Assembly (NCBI GenBank): GCA_024231975.1
Contig: JAAEQB010000027.1
Span: 1 to 48,837 of the forward strand
Length of the DNA stretch: 48,837 bases
Source: Allobosea sp.
GTDB lineage: Bacteria; Pseudomonadota; Alphaproteobacteria; Rhizobiales; Beijerinckiaceae
Direction: 5' to 3'
Each line of letters starts with the position of its first letter. Positions within the stretch are counted from its first letter, which is position 1. Positions 25,167-33,107 of this stretch are shown here, piece after piece. A program made the position numbers and the translations under genes. Below the pieces are notes generated by a model. It ran no database searches and was not told the origin of the DNA. It saw only the letters and a list, made by a program, of their open reading frames with translations.

Positions 25167-25305
25167 TTCCGGGGCAGCCCGTAGGGCTGAGCCCGGAACC
25201 CAGAACCGATGTCACATCCGGACAGGCTGTGTCGGTCCTCGCAGCTTTACGAGAACGCGCATCGGTTCTGGGTTCCGGGCTCGCCGCTTCGCGGCGCCCC
25301 GGAAC
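25167..25305. repeat. Large perfect inverted repeat between convergent genes
   Basis: Twenty-base arms at 25191-25210 (GCCCGGAACCCAGAACCGAT) and 25261-25280 are exact inverted copies. Outer arms (TTTCCGGGGC near 25167, GCCCCGGAAC near 25296) extend the structure. It lies between the convergent LLM (25123) and aldo-keto reductase (25329). It belongs to a different repeat type from the one at 20565. A dispersed palindromic element that may act as a bidirectional terminator is the simplest reading. Confidence 0.65.
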
Positions 25306-25328
25306 GACGACGCAGTTCTGAGGCCGCC

Positions 25329-26384
25329 TCAAGCCGCCTTCTGCGCCGTGGCCGTAATCGCCTGCGCGAACGGTCCGGGCACGCGCCCTTCCGGCGGATG
25401 GCTCGGATCGTTCCAGCCATGGGTCGAGGCGTGGCCGGGCGGCACGAGGCTGTCGACGAAAGCCTCGTCCTCGGCGGTGAGGCGATACTCCAGCGCCGGC
25501 AGATAGCTGTCCCATTGCGCCTCGGTCCGCGGTCCGGCGATGGCGGAGGTCACGAGCCGGTTGTGCAGCACCCAGGCGAGGGCGAAGTCGAGCGCCGAAA
25601 TACCGCGGGCAGCGGCGTGGCGCTGGATGCGCTGGGCGATATCGAGAGATTCCGGGCGGTATTCGGTGTTGAGGATGCGCGGATCCTTGCGGCCGGCGCG
25701 GCTATCGGGAGCAGGTTCGGCGCCGGGCTGGTACTTGCCGGTCAGCACGCCGCGGGCGAGCGGGCTGTAGGAGATCACGCCCAGTCCGTTGAAGGCCGCC
25801 GCCGGCAGTTGCTCGGCCTCGGCGGTGCGGGTGACGATGTTGTAGAGCGGCTGGCTGACGACGGGACGGTCGATGCCGTACTGGTCGGCGAGATGGGCGA
25901 CTTCGCTGATGCGGAAGCCGCGGAAGTTCGAGACGCCGAAATAGCGCAGCTTGCCCTGGCGGACGAGGTCGGCGATGGCGCGCACCGCTTCGCCAAGCGG
26001 CTCGTCGAACGGGGCGCGGTGGAAGTAGAGGATGTCGATATAGTCCGTGCCGAGCCGCTTCAGGCTGGCCTCGACATTCTCGACGATCCATTTGCGCGAG
26101 ATGCCGCGCTGGTTCGGGCCGTCGCCAAGCGCATTGGCGAATTTGGTCGCCAGCACCCAATGGTCGCGATGCTTGGCAATGCCGCGTCCGGTGATCCGCT
26201 CGGACTCGCCCTTGCTGTAGGCATCGGCGGTGTCGATCGAGTTGATGCCCTGGTCGCGCGCCTTGTCGATGATGCGGTGCGACGTAGCTTCGTCCGTCTC
26301 GCGGCCGAACATCATGGTGCCGAGTGTCAGCGGCGAGACACGCAGGGCCGAGCGCCCAAGATGGCGGTAGTCGATGGCAGTCAC
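25329..26384 (-). CDS. Aldo/keto reductase
   Basis: A 351-aa NADPH-dependent oxidoreductase with a TIM barrel. The catalytic tetrad is visible: Asp51 and Tyr56 in IDTADAYSKGESE, Lys81 in VLATKFANA and His122 in ILYFHRAPF. YFGVSNFRGFRISE and GVISYSPLARGVLTGKY are family hallmarks. It follows dppC by 36 bp and is probably the last gene of that operon. Reduction of an aldehyde released by oxidative C-S cleavage would fit. The real substrate is unknown. Confidence 0.88.
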   Translation of the reverse strand: MTAIDYRHLGRSALRVSPLTLGTMMFGRETDEATSHRIIDKARDQGINSIDTADAYSKGESERITGRGIAKHRDHWVLATKFANALGDGPNQRGISRKWIVENVEASLKRLGTDYIDILYFHRAPFDEPLGEAVRAIADLVRQGKLRYFGVSNFRGFRISEVAHLADQYGIDRPVVSQPLYNIVTRTAEAEQLPAAAFNGLGVISYSPLARGVLTGKYQPGAEPAPDSRAGRKDPRILNTEYRPESLDIAQRIQRHAAARGISALDFALAWVLHNRLVTSAIAGPRTEAQWDSYLPALEYRLTAEDEAFVDSLVPPGHASTHGWNDPSHPPEGRVPGPFAQAITATAQKAA

Positions 26385-26420
26385 GTCTGGTGTCCTTGTT
26401 TGTGGTGAGGGTGAACTGTC

Positions 26421-27443
26421 TCAGCGCCCGGCTGAGAGGTGCGGGTTCAGCGCGTCGTTCAGCGCATCGCCGACGAGATTGAGCGCCAGCACGGTGAGGA
26501 CGATGGCGAAGCCGGGAATGGCGGTGAGATACCAGGCAGTGCGCAGCAACTCCCGGCCAGCGCCGATCATGCTGCCCCAGCTCACCAGGTTGGGATCACC
26601 GAGCCCGAGGAAGGACAGGGCCGACTCCATCAGGATCGCCGAAGCGACCAGCACCGAGGCGGTGACGATGATCGGCGAGAGCGCGTTGGGCAGGATCTCG
26701 CGCAGGATGATGCGCACCGGCCCGGAACCGATAGCGCGCGCCGCGGTGACGAAATCCTTCTCGCGCAGCGAGCGAAACTCGGCGCGCACGAGCCGGGCGA
26801 CCATCGGCCAGGTCACCATTGCGATCGCGCCGGTCACGGTGGTGATCGAGGGTTGGGCGATGGCGACGAGCACGACGAGCAGCACAAAGCTCGGCACTGT
26901 CTGGACAACCTCGGTCAGCCGTACCAGCACATCGTCGATCCAGCCGCCGAAATAGCCAGCCGTCGCACCGACCGCGATCCCGGCGCTGACGCCGAGCGCC
27001 ATCGCCGTAAAGCCGACCAGCAGCGAGATGCGTGCGCCCCAGACCAGCCCGGCGGCGACGTCGCGACCGAGCGAATCCGTGCCGAGCGGGAAGTCGGGGT
27101 TCTGTCCGGGCCAGAGGAAGGGCCGGCCGACCATTGCGAGCGGGTCGTCGGGATAGATGAATGGCGCTGCGAGCGCGATACCTGCGACGAGCAGAAGGAA
27201 GGCCAGCGCGACCAGCCCCGACGGATTGCGCAGGAACGCCTTGAGCGCCCGCTGGCCGCTGGAGGGCGAGGGGGCGGTCGCAACGACCGGCGCGGGCGCT
27301 TGTGCATCCGACGAGTTGGCGGTGCCGTGCTCTCGATCTGTGAACAAGCCAAAGCCGGGGCCCGGCAGCACCAGCGGCTCGGAGGTCGGCCCGGCCCAGA
27401 CGATCGCTTCGGAATGGCTCAGGGACCGTTCGATCACACCCAT
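26421..27443 (-). CDS. Peptide-type ABC permease (DppC-like)
   Basis: A 340-aa inner-membrane permease. About 65 hydrophilic residues rich in Pro, Ala and Ser precede the first helix (LVALAFLLLVAGIALAAPF). FPLGTDSLGRDVAAGLVWGARISL and the EAA loop FVTAARAIGSGPVRIILREILPN are DppC/OppC hallmarks. The frame is open upstream, but ATG 27443 overlaps the stop of the DppB-like gene (TGATG) and has GAGG 7 nt upstream. The long N-terminal extension is unusual. No DppD/DppF ATPase lies in the window. Confidence 0.88.
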   Translation of the reverse strand: MGVIERSLSHSEAIVWAGPTSEPLVLPGPGFGLFTDREHGTANSSDAQAPAPVVATAPSPSSGQRALKAFLRNPSGLVALAFLLLVAGIALAAPFIYPDDPLAMVGRPFLWPGQNPDFPLGTDSLGRDVAAGLVWGARISLLVGFTAMALGVSAGIAVGATAGYFGGWIDDVLVRLTEVVQTVPSFVLLVVLVAIAQPSITTVTGAIAMVTWPMVARLVRAEFRSLREKDFVTAARAIGSGPVRIILREILPNALSPIIVTASVLVASAILMESALSFLGLGDPNLVSWGSMIGAGRELLRTAWYLTAIPGFAIVLTVLALNLVGDALNDALNPHLSAGR

Positions 27444-28426
27444 CAGCGGACCTCGATGCGCGGGTCGAGCCATGCCTGCAGCAGGTCGACGACCATGTTG
27501 ACGATGATGACGAGCAGCGAGCAGAGCAGCAGCACGCCAAGGAGAACGTTGAAGTCGCGCCGCATCACCGCTTCGAAGGCGAGGCGCCCGAGGCCGGGCC
27601 AGCTGTAGACCGTCTCGACCACGACGGCGCCGCCGAGGATGCCGCCGAAATGCATGCCGGCGAGCGTGGTCACCGGCAGGAGCGCGTTGCGCAGGATGTG
27701 CCGGGTCGCGACGTGGAACGGCGTCAGGCCCTTGGCCGTCGCGGTGCGGATGAAGTCCTGCGAGGCGATCTCGAGCATCGTCGCCCGGGTCAGCCTGGCG
27801 TAGATCGCGACATAGAAGAGTGCCAGCGACGCGGCCGGGAGGAGCATGTGGCGGGCCTTGTCGAGCAGGCTCTCGAAGCCCGAAAGACCTGCCCCGATCG
27901 TCTCCGCGCCGCCGCTCGGCAACCAGCCGAGCTTGACCGAGAACAGCACGATCAGCATCAGGCCGATCCAGAAGCCCGGCACCGAATAGAAGATCAGCGA
28001 GCCGACGGAGATGAGCCGATCCGGCCAGCGCCCGGCGTTGAGCGCCATCACCGTGCCCAGTGCGATGCCGAACAGGAGCGCCAACGAGAGGGAAAGACCC
28101 ATGAGCAGCAACGTGCCCGGCAGGCGCTGCGCGATCAGATCGGCGACCGGCATGTTGTAGCGCGGCGAGAAGCCGAGGCTCCCTTGCGCGAGATTGCCGA
28201 GATAGGCGAGCAGCTGGTCGAGTACCGGCAGGTCGAGGCCGAACTGCTTGCGCAGCATCGCCATCGTTTCCTCGGTCGCGGCGCCCGCCTCGCCGGCCAT
28301 GACATCGGCCGCGTCCCCCGGCGCGAGCTGCAGCAGGAGGAAGTTGAGGATGACGATGCCGATCACCGTCGGCACGGCCTGGATCAGGGTCTTGCGCAGG
28401 ACGCCGGACAAGCGAGAAAGCGACAT
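27443..28426 (-). CDS. Peptide-type ABC permease (DppB-like)
   Basis: A 327-aa inner-membrane permease with six hydrophobic segments. The DppB landmarks are VIGIVILNFLLLQLAPGD near the N-terminus, the EAA loop FIRTATAKGLTPFHVATRHILRNALLPV and VETVYSWPGLGRLAFEAVMRRD. It forms a channel with the DppC-like protein. Binding proteins at 22128 and 38956 are the likely partners, although both are encoded in other operons. Operator site D (28432-28454) lies only 6 bp upstream of ATG 28426, so repression could block both transcription and translation, or the mRNA has a very short leader. Confidence 0.88.
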   Translation of the reverse strand: MSLSRLSGVLRKTLIQAVPTVIGIVILNFLLLQLAPGDAADVMAGEAGAATEETMAMLRKQFGLDLPVLDQLLAYLGNLAQGSLGFSPRYNMPVADLIAQRLPGTLLLMGLSLSLALLFGIALGTVMALNAGRWPDRLISVGSLIFYSVPGFWIGLMLIVLFSVKLGWLPSGGAETIGAGLSGFESLLDKARHMLLPAASLALFYVAIYARLTRATMLEIASQDFIRTATAKGLTPFHVATRHILRNALLPVTTLAGMHFGGILGGAVVVETVYSWPGLGRLAFEAVMRRDFNVLLGVLLLCSLLVIIVNMVVDLLQAWLDPRIEVR

Positions 28427-28431
28427 TCAGG

Positions 28432-28454
28432 CCATCTACTAATTTAATAGATTA
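28432..28454. promoter_or_regulatory. TAGTCTA-N9-TAGACTA operator, site D
   Basis: Plus-strand reading CCATCTA-N9-TAGATTA with spacer CTAATTTAA. Three arm positions differ from the perfect repeat. It is immediately upstream of the DppB-like start codon and downstream of the hydrolase stop (28490). Confidence 0.6.
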
Positions 28455-28489
28455 TTTGAGCGTGCCGAGGCGCATTTCGCCTCGCTTTC

Positions 28490-29071
28490 CTAGTGCAGGC
28501 TGAACCGTGCCGGAAAACGCTCGGCAAACCGGCGGGGAGGCGTGCTGAAAGCGGCCAGCCGCTCGAGCAGATCGAGCCCCGCCGGCCAGTCGCCGAGGCC
28601 ACTGTCGGCATCGAGATGTCCGGCATTGCCGGCGTCGATGAAGGCGGCGTCCCACATATTGGCGAAGATCCGGGCTCGCTCGATATCCATATTCGGATCC
28701 GTGCGGCTGGCGACGACGAAGGCCGGAAACGGGAATGGGTCGCAGGGCAGCGGGCCGAACGAGGCGTGGCCGGCGGCGAACGCAGTTCGTGCCTCGGGGT
28801 CGACCGGAGCGACCAGCATTGCGCTGCGGATCGGTAGGTCGGGATGTCGCGCCGCAAGATGGGCGATGGCGGTCGCGCCGAGCCCATGGCCTACGAGCAC
28901 AGCATTGGGACGCTGCCCGACATGCTCGCGCAAGGTTTCGAGCCATGAATCGAGATGCGGCTGACGTGTTGCGGGTTGCTCTACGCGCTCGACGAAGTCG
29001 AGCTGGCTTTCCCAGCGGGCCTGCCAATCCGTAGACTTTACCCCTGAACTGGGAACGATGAGGACGGCCAT
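28490..29071 (-). CDS. RBBP9/YdeN-like alpha/beta-hydrolase lacking the nucleophile serine
   Basis: A 193-aa small alpha/beta-hydrolase of the RBBP9/YdeN type: LIVPSSGVKSTDWQARWES start, W-rich N-terminus, and C-terminal DAGNAGHLDADSGLGDWPAG with the catalytic His and following acidic and Trp residues. The nucleophile elbow, which should read GHSLG, is GHGLG (VLVGHGLGATA); the codon is GGG. Without Ser the enzyme should not hydrolyse esters by the usual mechanism. ATG 29071 follows AAGGAGG at a good distance. It is a single gene upstream of dppBC. Binding or chaperone-like function, or an inactive relic, are both possible. Confidence 0.8.
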   Translation of the reverse strand: MAVLIVPSSGVKSTDWQARWESQLDFVERVEQPATRQPHLDSWLETLREHVGQRPNAVLVGHGLGATAIAHLAARHPDLPIRSAMLVAPVDPEARTAFAAGHASFGPLPCDPFPFPAFVVASRTDPNMDIERARIFANMWDAAFIDAGNAGHLDADSGLGDWPAGLDLLERLAAFSTPPRRFAERFPARFSLH

Positions 29072-29207
29072 GGGGCGCCTCCTTTCATCGTGTCATCATC
29101 GGTGCCAATGGCTCGTTCGGTCAATAAAACGACTTGGCAAAATTGGACCTGATTAGAGAACGATACTCTGCCATTCAACGGCAGAGGTAGGATAGTCGCC
29201 CCGTCGC

Positions 29208-29750
29208 TCAGATGCCGGCGCCGTGTTGCAGCGTCTCGTCGAGCTTGCCGTAGATGCCGCGCCAATAGAGCAGGGCGCCTTCGTCCTGCGCCTGCCGGAT
29301 CGCCTTGATGCGGCCGATCAGGATCGTGTGCGAGTGGCGCTCGATCGCCTCGTCGGTCTCGCAATCCAGGACGGCGAGGGCACCGACGAGGGCAGGGGCC
29401 CCGGTCACGAGCGTCGTCCAGTTGCCATCGGCGAAGCGGGCTTCGCCCTTGAAGCCGCCGCGGCCGGCGAAGCGGTCGGCAATCGCCTGGTGGCGAGCGG
29501 CCAGGACATTGATCGCGAAATGGCCGGCTGCCTCGATCTTCGGCCAAGCCGAGGCGCCGCGATTGATGCAGACGATCACGGTCGGTGGCTCGGCCGAAAG
29601 CGCGGTGAGCGATGTCGCGGTCAGGCCCGCGCGCTCGCCGTCATGCGAGGCGGTGATGATGCTGACCGCACCCGCGACATTGCGCATCACCGCCTTGAAC
29701 GCGTCGGAATGGATATCGGCGGCGCCGGGCGGGGCGAATTGTTGATTCAT
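29208..29750 (-). CDS. Flavin reductase (FMN-dependent, HpaC/RutF-like)
   Basis: A 180-aa flavin:NAD(P)H reductase-like protein. FKAVMRNVAGAVSIITAS, ERAGLTATSLTALSAEPPTVIVCIN, FAINVLAARHQAIADRFAG and CETDEAIERHSHTILIGRI are hallmarks of the split-barrel family. It supplies reduced flavin to two-component monooxygenases and is the natural partner of the five LLM and three SfnB-like enzymes here. ATG 29750 lies 55 bp downstream (minus strand) of operator site E (29805-29827), so it is probably co-regulated with them. The Rrf2 gene is directly upstream on the same strand. Confidence 0.9.
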   Translation of the reverse strand: MNQQFAPPGAADIHSDAFKAVMRNVAGAVSIITASHDGERAGLTATSLTALSAEPPTVIVCINRGASAWPKIEAAGHFAINVLAARHQAIADRFAGRGGFKGEARFADGNWTTLVTGAPALVGALAVLDCETDEAIERHSHTILIGRIKAIRQAQDEGALLYWRGIYGKLDETLQHGAGI

Positions 29751-29804
29751 GATTTCACCGGAGTGCGGTTTCCGCTCCGATCGAAAATAGGTTCTCGTGA
29801 TAAT

Positions 29805-29827
29805 TTGTCTACTAAAGAAATAGATTT
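29805..29827. promoter_or_regulatory. TAGTCTA-N9-TAGACTA operator, site E
   Basis: TTGTCTA-N9-TAGATTT with spacer CTAAAGAAA, between the Rrf2 regulator (stop 29827) and the flavin reductase start (29750). Three arm positions differ from the perfect repeat, and the spacer keeps the CTAA...AA pattern seen at other sites. Confidence 0.6.
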
Positions 29828-30276
29828 TATATCGCGAAATCGATCTCGGGCTTATGAGCTGCAGCCCGGCTGACGAGGTCGGCGATCGTCGTGTTGTCGA
29901 CGACCGCCGCCATGGCGTCGCGCACCTCGCGCATCACCCCGCGGACGACGCAGGCTTCGATGTCTCCGCAATCCTGGCACGGCTTGAAGGCCGACTGGCT
30001 GGCGCAGTCGATTGGCGCGATCGGCCCTTCCAGGGCGCGGATGACGGCGCCGACCTTGATGGTCCGGGCCGGTTTCGCCAGGGCGTAGCCGCCGCCGGGG
30101 CCCTTCTTGCTGCGCAGCATGCCGGCATTGCGCAGGTCGAGCAGGATGGCGTCGAGGAACTTCTTCGAGATGTTGTTGCGCTGCGCGATCTCGGCGATCT
30201 GTGCGGTTTCGCCGGCCTCGAGCCCGGCGAGATGGACCATGGCCTTGATGCCGTATTTGCCCTTGTTGGTCAGCAC
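29827..30276 (-). CDS. Rrf2-family transcriptional regulator (IscR/CymR-like)
   Basis: A 149-aa winged-helix regulator. The N-terminal part matches Rrf2 (KGKYGIKAMVHLA, IAQRNNISKKFLDAILLDLRNAGMLRSKKGPGGGYALA). The C-terminal part carries Cys91, Cys100, Cys103 and Cys109 (IDCAS...KPCQDCGDIEAC), a spacing suited to an Fe-S cluster or thiol sensing. IscR, RirA and CymR use such a domain to sense Fe-S, iron or cysteine status. The start is GTG 30276 with GGGGGAT upstream. Six inverted-repeat operators of one type surround it, so it is the best candidate for their binding protein. That link is inference. Confidence 0.9.
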   Translation of the reverse strand: MLTNKGKYGIKAMVHLAGLEAGETAQIAEIAQRNNISKKFLDAILLDLRNAGMLRSKKGPGGGYALAKPARTIKVGAVIRALEGPIAPIDCASQSAFKPCQDCGDIEACVVRGVMREVRDAMAAVVDNTTIADLVSRAAAHKPEIDFAI

Positions 30277-30412
30277 TGCCCATCCCCCGCTTAGAAGTAC
30301 AGTATATCGATCTATTTTACGGGGACTGCAAGGCGAGCGGGTGCGAATGTCGCGTGTCGGGGAAGGGCGTTCTCTGCGGGCAACCGTCGCTGACGGTGCT
30401 CCACGAAAAAAC
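30277..30412 (-). promoter_or_regulatory. Upstream region of the Rrf2 gene
   Basis: AT-rich patch at 30298-30320 (CAGTATATCGATCTATTTTA) just upstream of the regulator's start. It shares fragments with the operator motif, but its second arm does not match. It may be a weak autoregulatory site or only the -10 region. The rest of the gap has nothing recognisable. Confidence 0.25.
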
Positions 30413-31342
30413 TCAGCGCAGCGCGAAGCCGAGTGCGGTTAGTGCATCGCGGATGCGGTCGCGCCCGCTCAGGGATTGCGGACCAGCGACGCGGGCGAGC
30501 GCCTGGCGCGACCATGGCACCTGCGGGATGTTCTGCTCGCTCTGGAAGTTCTGGATCGCCGCGTCATAGGCCGCAACCGGCTCAGGTGCGTAGCCCGCAC
30601 TGTATTGCTCGCGATGGAGGACGAGGGCGGGCGAAAGCCGCGGCTTGATGCCGGTGACGACCTCGGGGGCGGGATAGCCGACGCAGAGGCCGAAGACGGG
30701 AAATACCTTCGGCGGCAGGCCGAGCTCCTTCGCCACTCGTTCGGGATCGTTGCGCAGGGCGCCGATATAGACCGTGCCGAGCCCGAGGCTCTCGGCGGCC
30801 AGAACGGCATTCTGCGCGGCCAGCGCCGCATCGATGATGCCGACGAACAGGGTTTCGAGATAGTCGAGGGCGTCGACCGCATGTTCGCGCTCGGCGCCAA
30901 GTTCCCCCAGCCGGCTGAGGTCTGCGAGGAAAACCAGCAGGGTCGGCGCCTGCAGGATGTGCTTCTGGTTGCCCGCGACCTCGGCGAGCCGCGCCTTGCG
31001 GGCGGGATCGGAGACGGCGACCACGCTCCACGTCTGCAGGTTGGACGAGCTGGCGGCGGATTGTCCCGCCGCGACCAGCGTCTCGATCGTGCCTTCGGGC
31101 AATGGATCGGGCTTGTAGGAGCGCACCGAGCGATGCGCCAGGATCTGGCCGATGACCTCGTTCCACTGCGCCGGATCCGGCTGCCCCTCGGTGCGATAGC
31201 GCGCCCGCAGCAAGGCCTTCGGATCGTCTCCGGCGGAGGCCTCGGAGAGTGCGGAGGAAGGAGCGTCGGCGAAGTGCAGGGCAGCGGTCATGGACGGATA
31301 TCCGTGCAGAAAGGCGTGGGTCAGGGCGAGCGACAGCGGCAT
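30413..31342 (-). CDS. Nitroreductase-family NADPH-dependent flavin oxidoreductase
   Basis: A 309-aa protein of the NfsA/Frp-type nitroreductase family. ILAHRSVRSYKPDPLPEGTIETLVAAGQSAASSSNLQTW is the FMN-binding N-terminal block. AAQNAVLAAESLGLGTVYIGALRND and VFPVFGLCVGYPAPE follow as usual. It may supply reduced FMN, as Frp-type enzymes do. ATG 31342 overlaps the stop of the upstream permease (TGATG), favouring coupling; ATG 31291 gives a more typical N-terminus and is an alternative. It ends the operon with SsuA/B/C-like genes. Confidence 0.85.
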   Translation of the reverse strand: MPLSLALTHAFLHGYPSMTAALHFADAPSSALSEASAGDDPKALLRARYRTEGQPDPAQWNEVIGQILAHRSVRSYKPDPLPEGTIETLVAAGQSAASSSNLQTWSVVAVSDPARKARLAEVAGNQKHILQAPTLLVFLADLSRLGELGAEREHAVDALDYLETLFVGIIDAALAAQNAVLAAESLGLGTVYIGALRNDPERVAKELGLPPKVFPVFGLCVGYPAPEVVTGIKPRLSPALVLHREQYSAGYAPEPVAAYDAAIQNFQSEQNIPQVPWSRQALARVAGPQSLSGRDRIRDALTALGFALR

Positions 31343-32211
31343 CAGCGTGCCATGCCCCAGCGCCGGATCGTCGCCTTCTCGATCGCCGCGAAGACAAGGT
31401 TCTCGACGATGAGACCGATCAGGATCACCAGCAGCAGGCCGGCGAAGACCTTGTCGGTGTAGAGCTCGTTGCGGTTCTGGAAGATGTACCAGCCGAGGCC
31501 GCCGCGGCCCGAGGAGGCGCCGAAGACCAGCTCGGCGGCGATCAGCGTGCGCCAGGCGAAGGCCCAGCCGATCTTGAGGCCCGACAGGATCGCCGGCAGC
31601 GCCGCCGGTACGAGAATGCCGAAGACATAGCGCAGGCCATTGAGCCCGTAATTGCGGCCGGCCATCCGCAGCGTGTCGGGCACGCCCTGGAAACCGGCAA
31701 AGGTGTTGAGCGCCACCGGCCAGAGCACCGAATGGATCAGCACGAAGATCAGGCTACCTGAGCCCAGGCCGAACCAGAGCAGAGCCAGCGGCAGGAGTGC
31801 GATCGCCGGCAGCGGGTTGAACATCGCAGTCAGGGTCGAGAGCAGGTCGCGGCCGACTTGGGTCGAGATCGCCAGCGTCGTCAGCACGAAGGCGAGCGTG
31901 AGCCCTGCCGCATAGCCCTGCGCCAGCACGATCAGCGAGAGCCGGGCGCGCTCGATCAATTCGCCGCTCGCCAGCCCTTCGACCAGCGCCTGCACCGTGG
32001 CGAGGAAGGTGGGCAGCAGCAGCTCGTTGTCCTGCCAGCGCGCCAGCGCCTCCCAGAGAAGGGCGAGCGCGACGAGGATCAGGCCCTTGCGCAGCCAGCC
32101 CTGCCCGGCGAGGCGCTCGAGCAGGGGGCGCGGGCGTTCGAGGGTGGTTGCGACGAAGGGCGGCAGCGGCTGGTCGTATTCTGGCCGGATCGGCGGCTGG
32201 GCGAGGCTCAT
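31342..32211 (-). CDS. ssuC: Sulfonate-type ABC permease (SsuC/TauC-like)
   Basis: A 289-aa membrane permease of normal length for the family. About six hydrophobic segments start with LRKGLILVALALLWEALARW. The EAA loop region is TLRMAGRNYGLNGLRYVFGILVPAALPAI and is followed by GWAFAWRTLIAAELVFG and GLGWYIFQNRNELYTDKVFAGLL. It is more distant from the two 332-aa permeases at 15010 and 17928. ATG 32211 overlaps the ATPase stop by 4 nt. Confidence 0.9.
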   Translation of the reverse strand: MSLAQPPIRPEYDQPLPPFVATTLERPRPLLERLAGQGWLRKGLILVALALLWEALARWQDNELLLPTFLATVQALVEGLASGELIERARLSLIVLAQGYAAGLTLAFVLTTLAISTQVGRDLLSTLTAMFNPLPAIALLPLALLWFGLGSGSLIFVLIHSVLWPVALNTFAGFQGVPDTLRMAGRNYGLNGLRYVFGILVPAALPAILSGLKIGWAFAWRTLIAAELVFGASSGRGGLGWYIFQNRNELYTDKVFAGLLLVILIGLIVENLVFAAIEKATIRRWGMAR

Positions 32212-33098
32212 GGCTTTGCCTCTCTCGCACCAGCGTGCTCATGCTCGAACAGCCGCTCGTGCAGGCGCCGGACAGCGGCCTGGAACGGTGCGCCGCCGGT
32301 GCTCGTGAGATCGAATTCGTGGCTGTTGAGCTCCGCCCGCAGTCGGCCGGGATGGGCCGAGAGTACCGCGACGCGGTTGCCGACGATCAGCGCTTCCTCG
32401 ATCGAGTGGGTGACGAAGAGCAGGGTGAAACGGACCTCGTCCCAGAGTGCCAGCAACTCCTCCTGCATCCTGCGCCGGGTCAGCGCATCGAGCGCCGCGA
32501 AGGGCTCGTCCATCAGGAGGATGCTCGGCTGCATGGCGAGAGCGCGGGCGATGGCGACGCGCTGCTTCATGCCGCCGGAGAGCTGGTGCGGATAACTGTC
32601 GGCGAATTTGGCGAGCCCGACCTTCTCAACATAGTGGCGGGCCCGTTCCAGCGCTTCGCGGCGCGGAAGCGTGCGCGAGGCCGTCAGCGGGAAGGCGACG
32701 TTCTGCAGCACCGTCTTCCAGGGCGGGAGCTGATCGAATTCCTGGAAGACGACGATGCGGTCAGGCCCTGGCCCACGGACTGGCCGCCCGCCGAGCCTGA
32801 TCTCGCCCTCGACCGGGGCAATGAAGCCGGCGATGGCCTTGAGCAGGGTCGACTTGCCGCAGCCGGAGGGGCCGAGCAGCACGAAGCGGTCGGCTTCATG
32901 GACATCGAAGCCGACCCGGTGGGTGGCGCGCACGATCGTCTCGGCCGTGCGGTATTCGAGGCTGACGCCGTCGACCTGGAGGAGCGGCCCAGCGCTGGTG
33001 TCAGGCACCGGCGCTGCCGATACCTCCCGCCCCGCGCGCGCTCGCCGGATCTCGGCCACCGAGGTGTCGCGCAGGAGTTCGTCGGCGACGAGCGTCAT
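32208..33098 (-). CDS. ssuB: Sulfonate-type ABC transporter ATPase (SsuB/TauB-like)
   Basis: A 296-aa ATPase. A 40-residue N-terminal extension precedes the core. Walker A is LLGPSGCGKST, the Q-loop VVFQEFDQLPPWKTV, the signature LSGGMKQRVAIARAL, Walker B SILLMDEPFAALD and the H-loop LLFVTHSIEEAL. It is coupled to the permease at 31342 and sits 9 bp after the binding protein. Together they form a complete sulfonate-type importer. Confidence 0.93.
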   Translation of the reverse strand: MTLVADELLRDTSVAEIRRARAGREVSAAPVPDTSAGPLLQVDGVSLEYRTAETIVRATHRVGFDVHEADRFVLLGPSGCGKSTLLKAIAGFIAPVEGEIRLGGRPVRGPGPDRIVVFQEFDQLPPWKTVLQNVAFPLTASRTLPRREALERARHYVEKVGLAKFADSYPHQLSGGMKQRVAIARALAMQPSILLMDEPFAALDALTRRRMQEELLALWDEVRFTLLFVTHSIEEALIVGNRVAVLSAHPGRLRAELNSHEFDLTSTGGAPFQAAVRRLHERLFEHEHAGAREAKP

Positions 33099-33107
33099 GA
33101 CCGGGGC

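Noticed and set aside
30298..30322. A seventh operator upstream of the Rrf2 gene
   Set aside because: Only one arm partly resembles TAGTCTA and the second arm does not match at the 9-bp spacing. It is kept as a weak possibility only.
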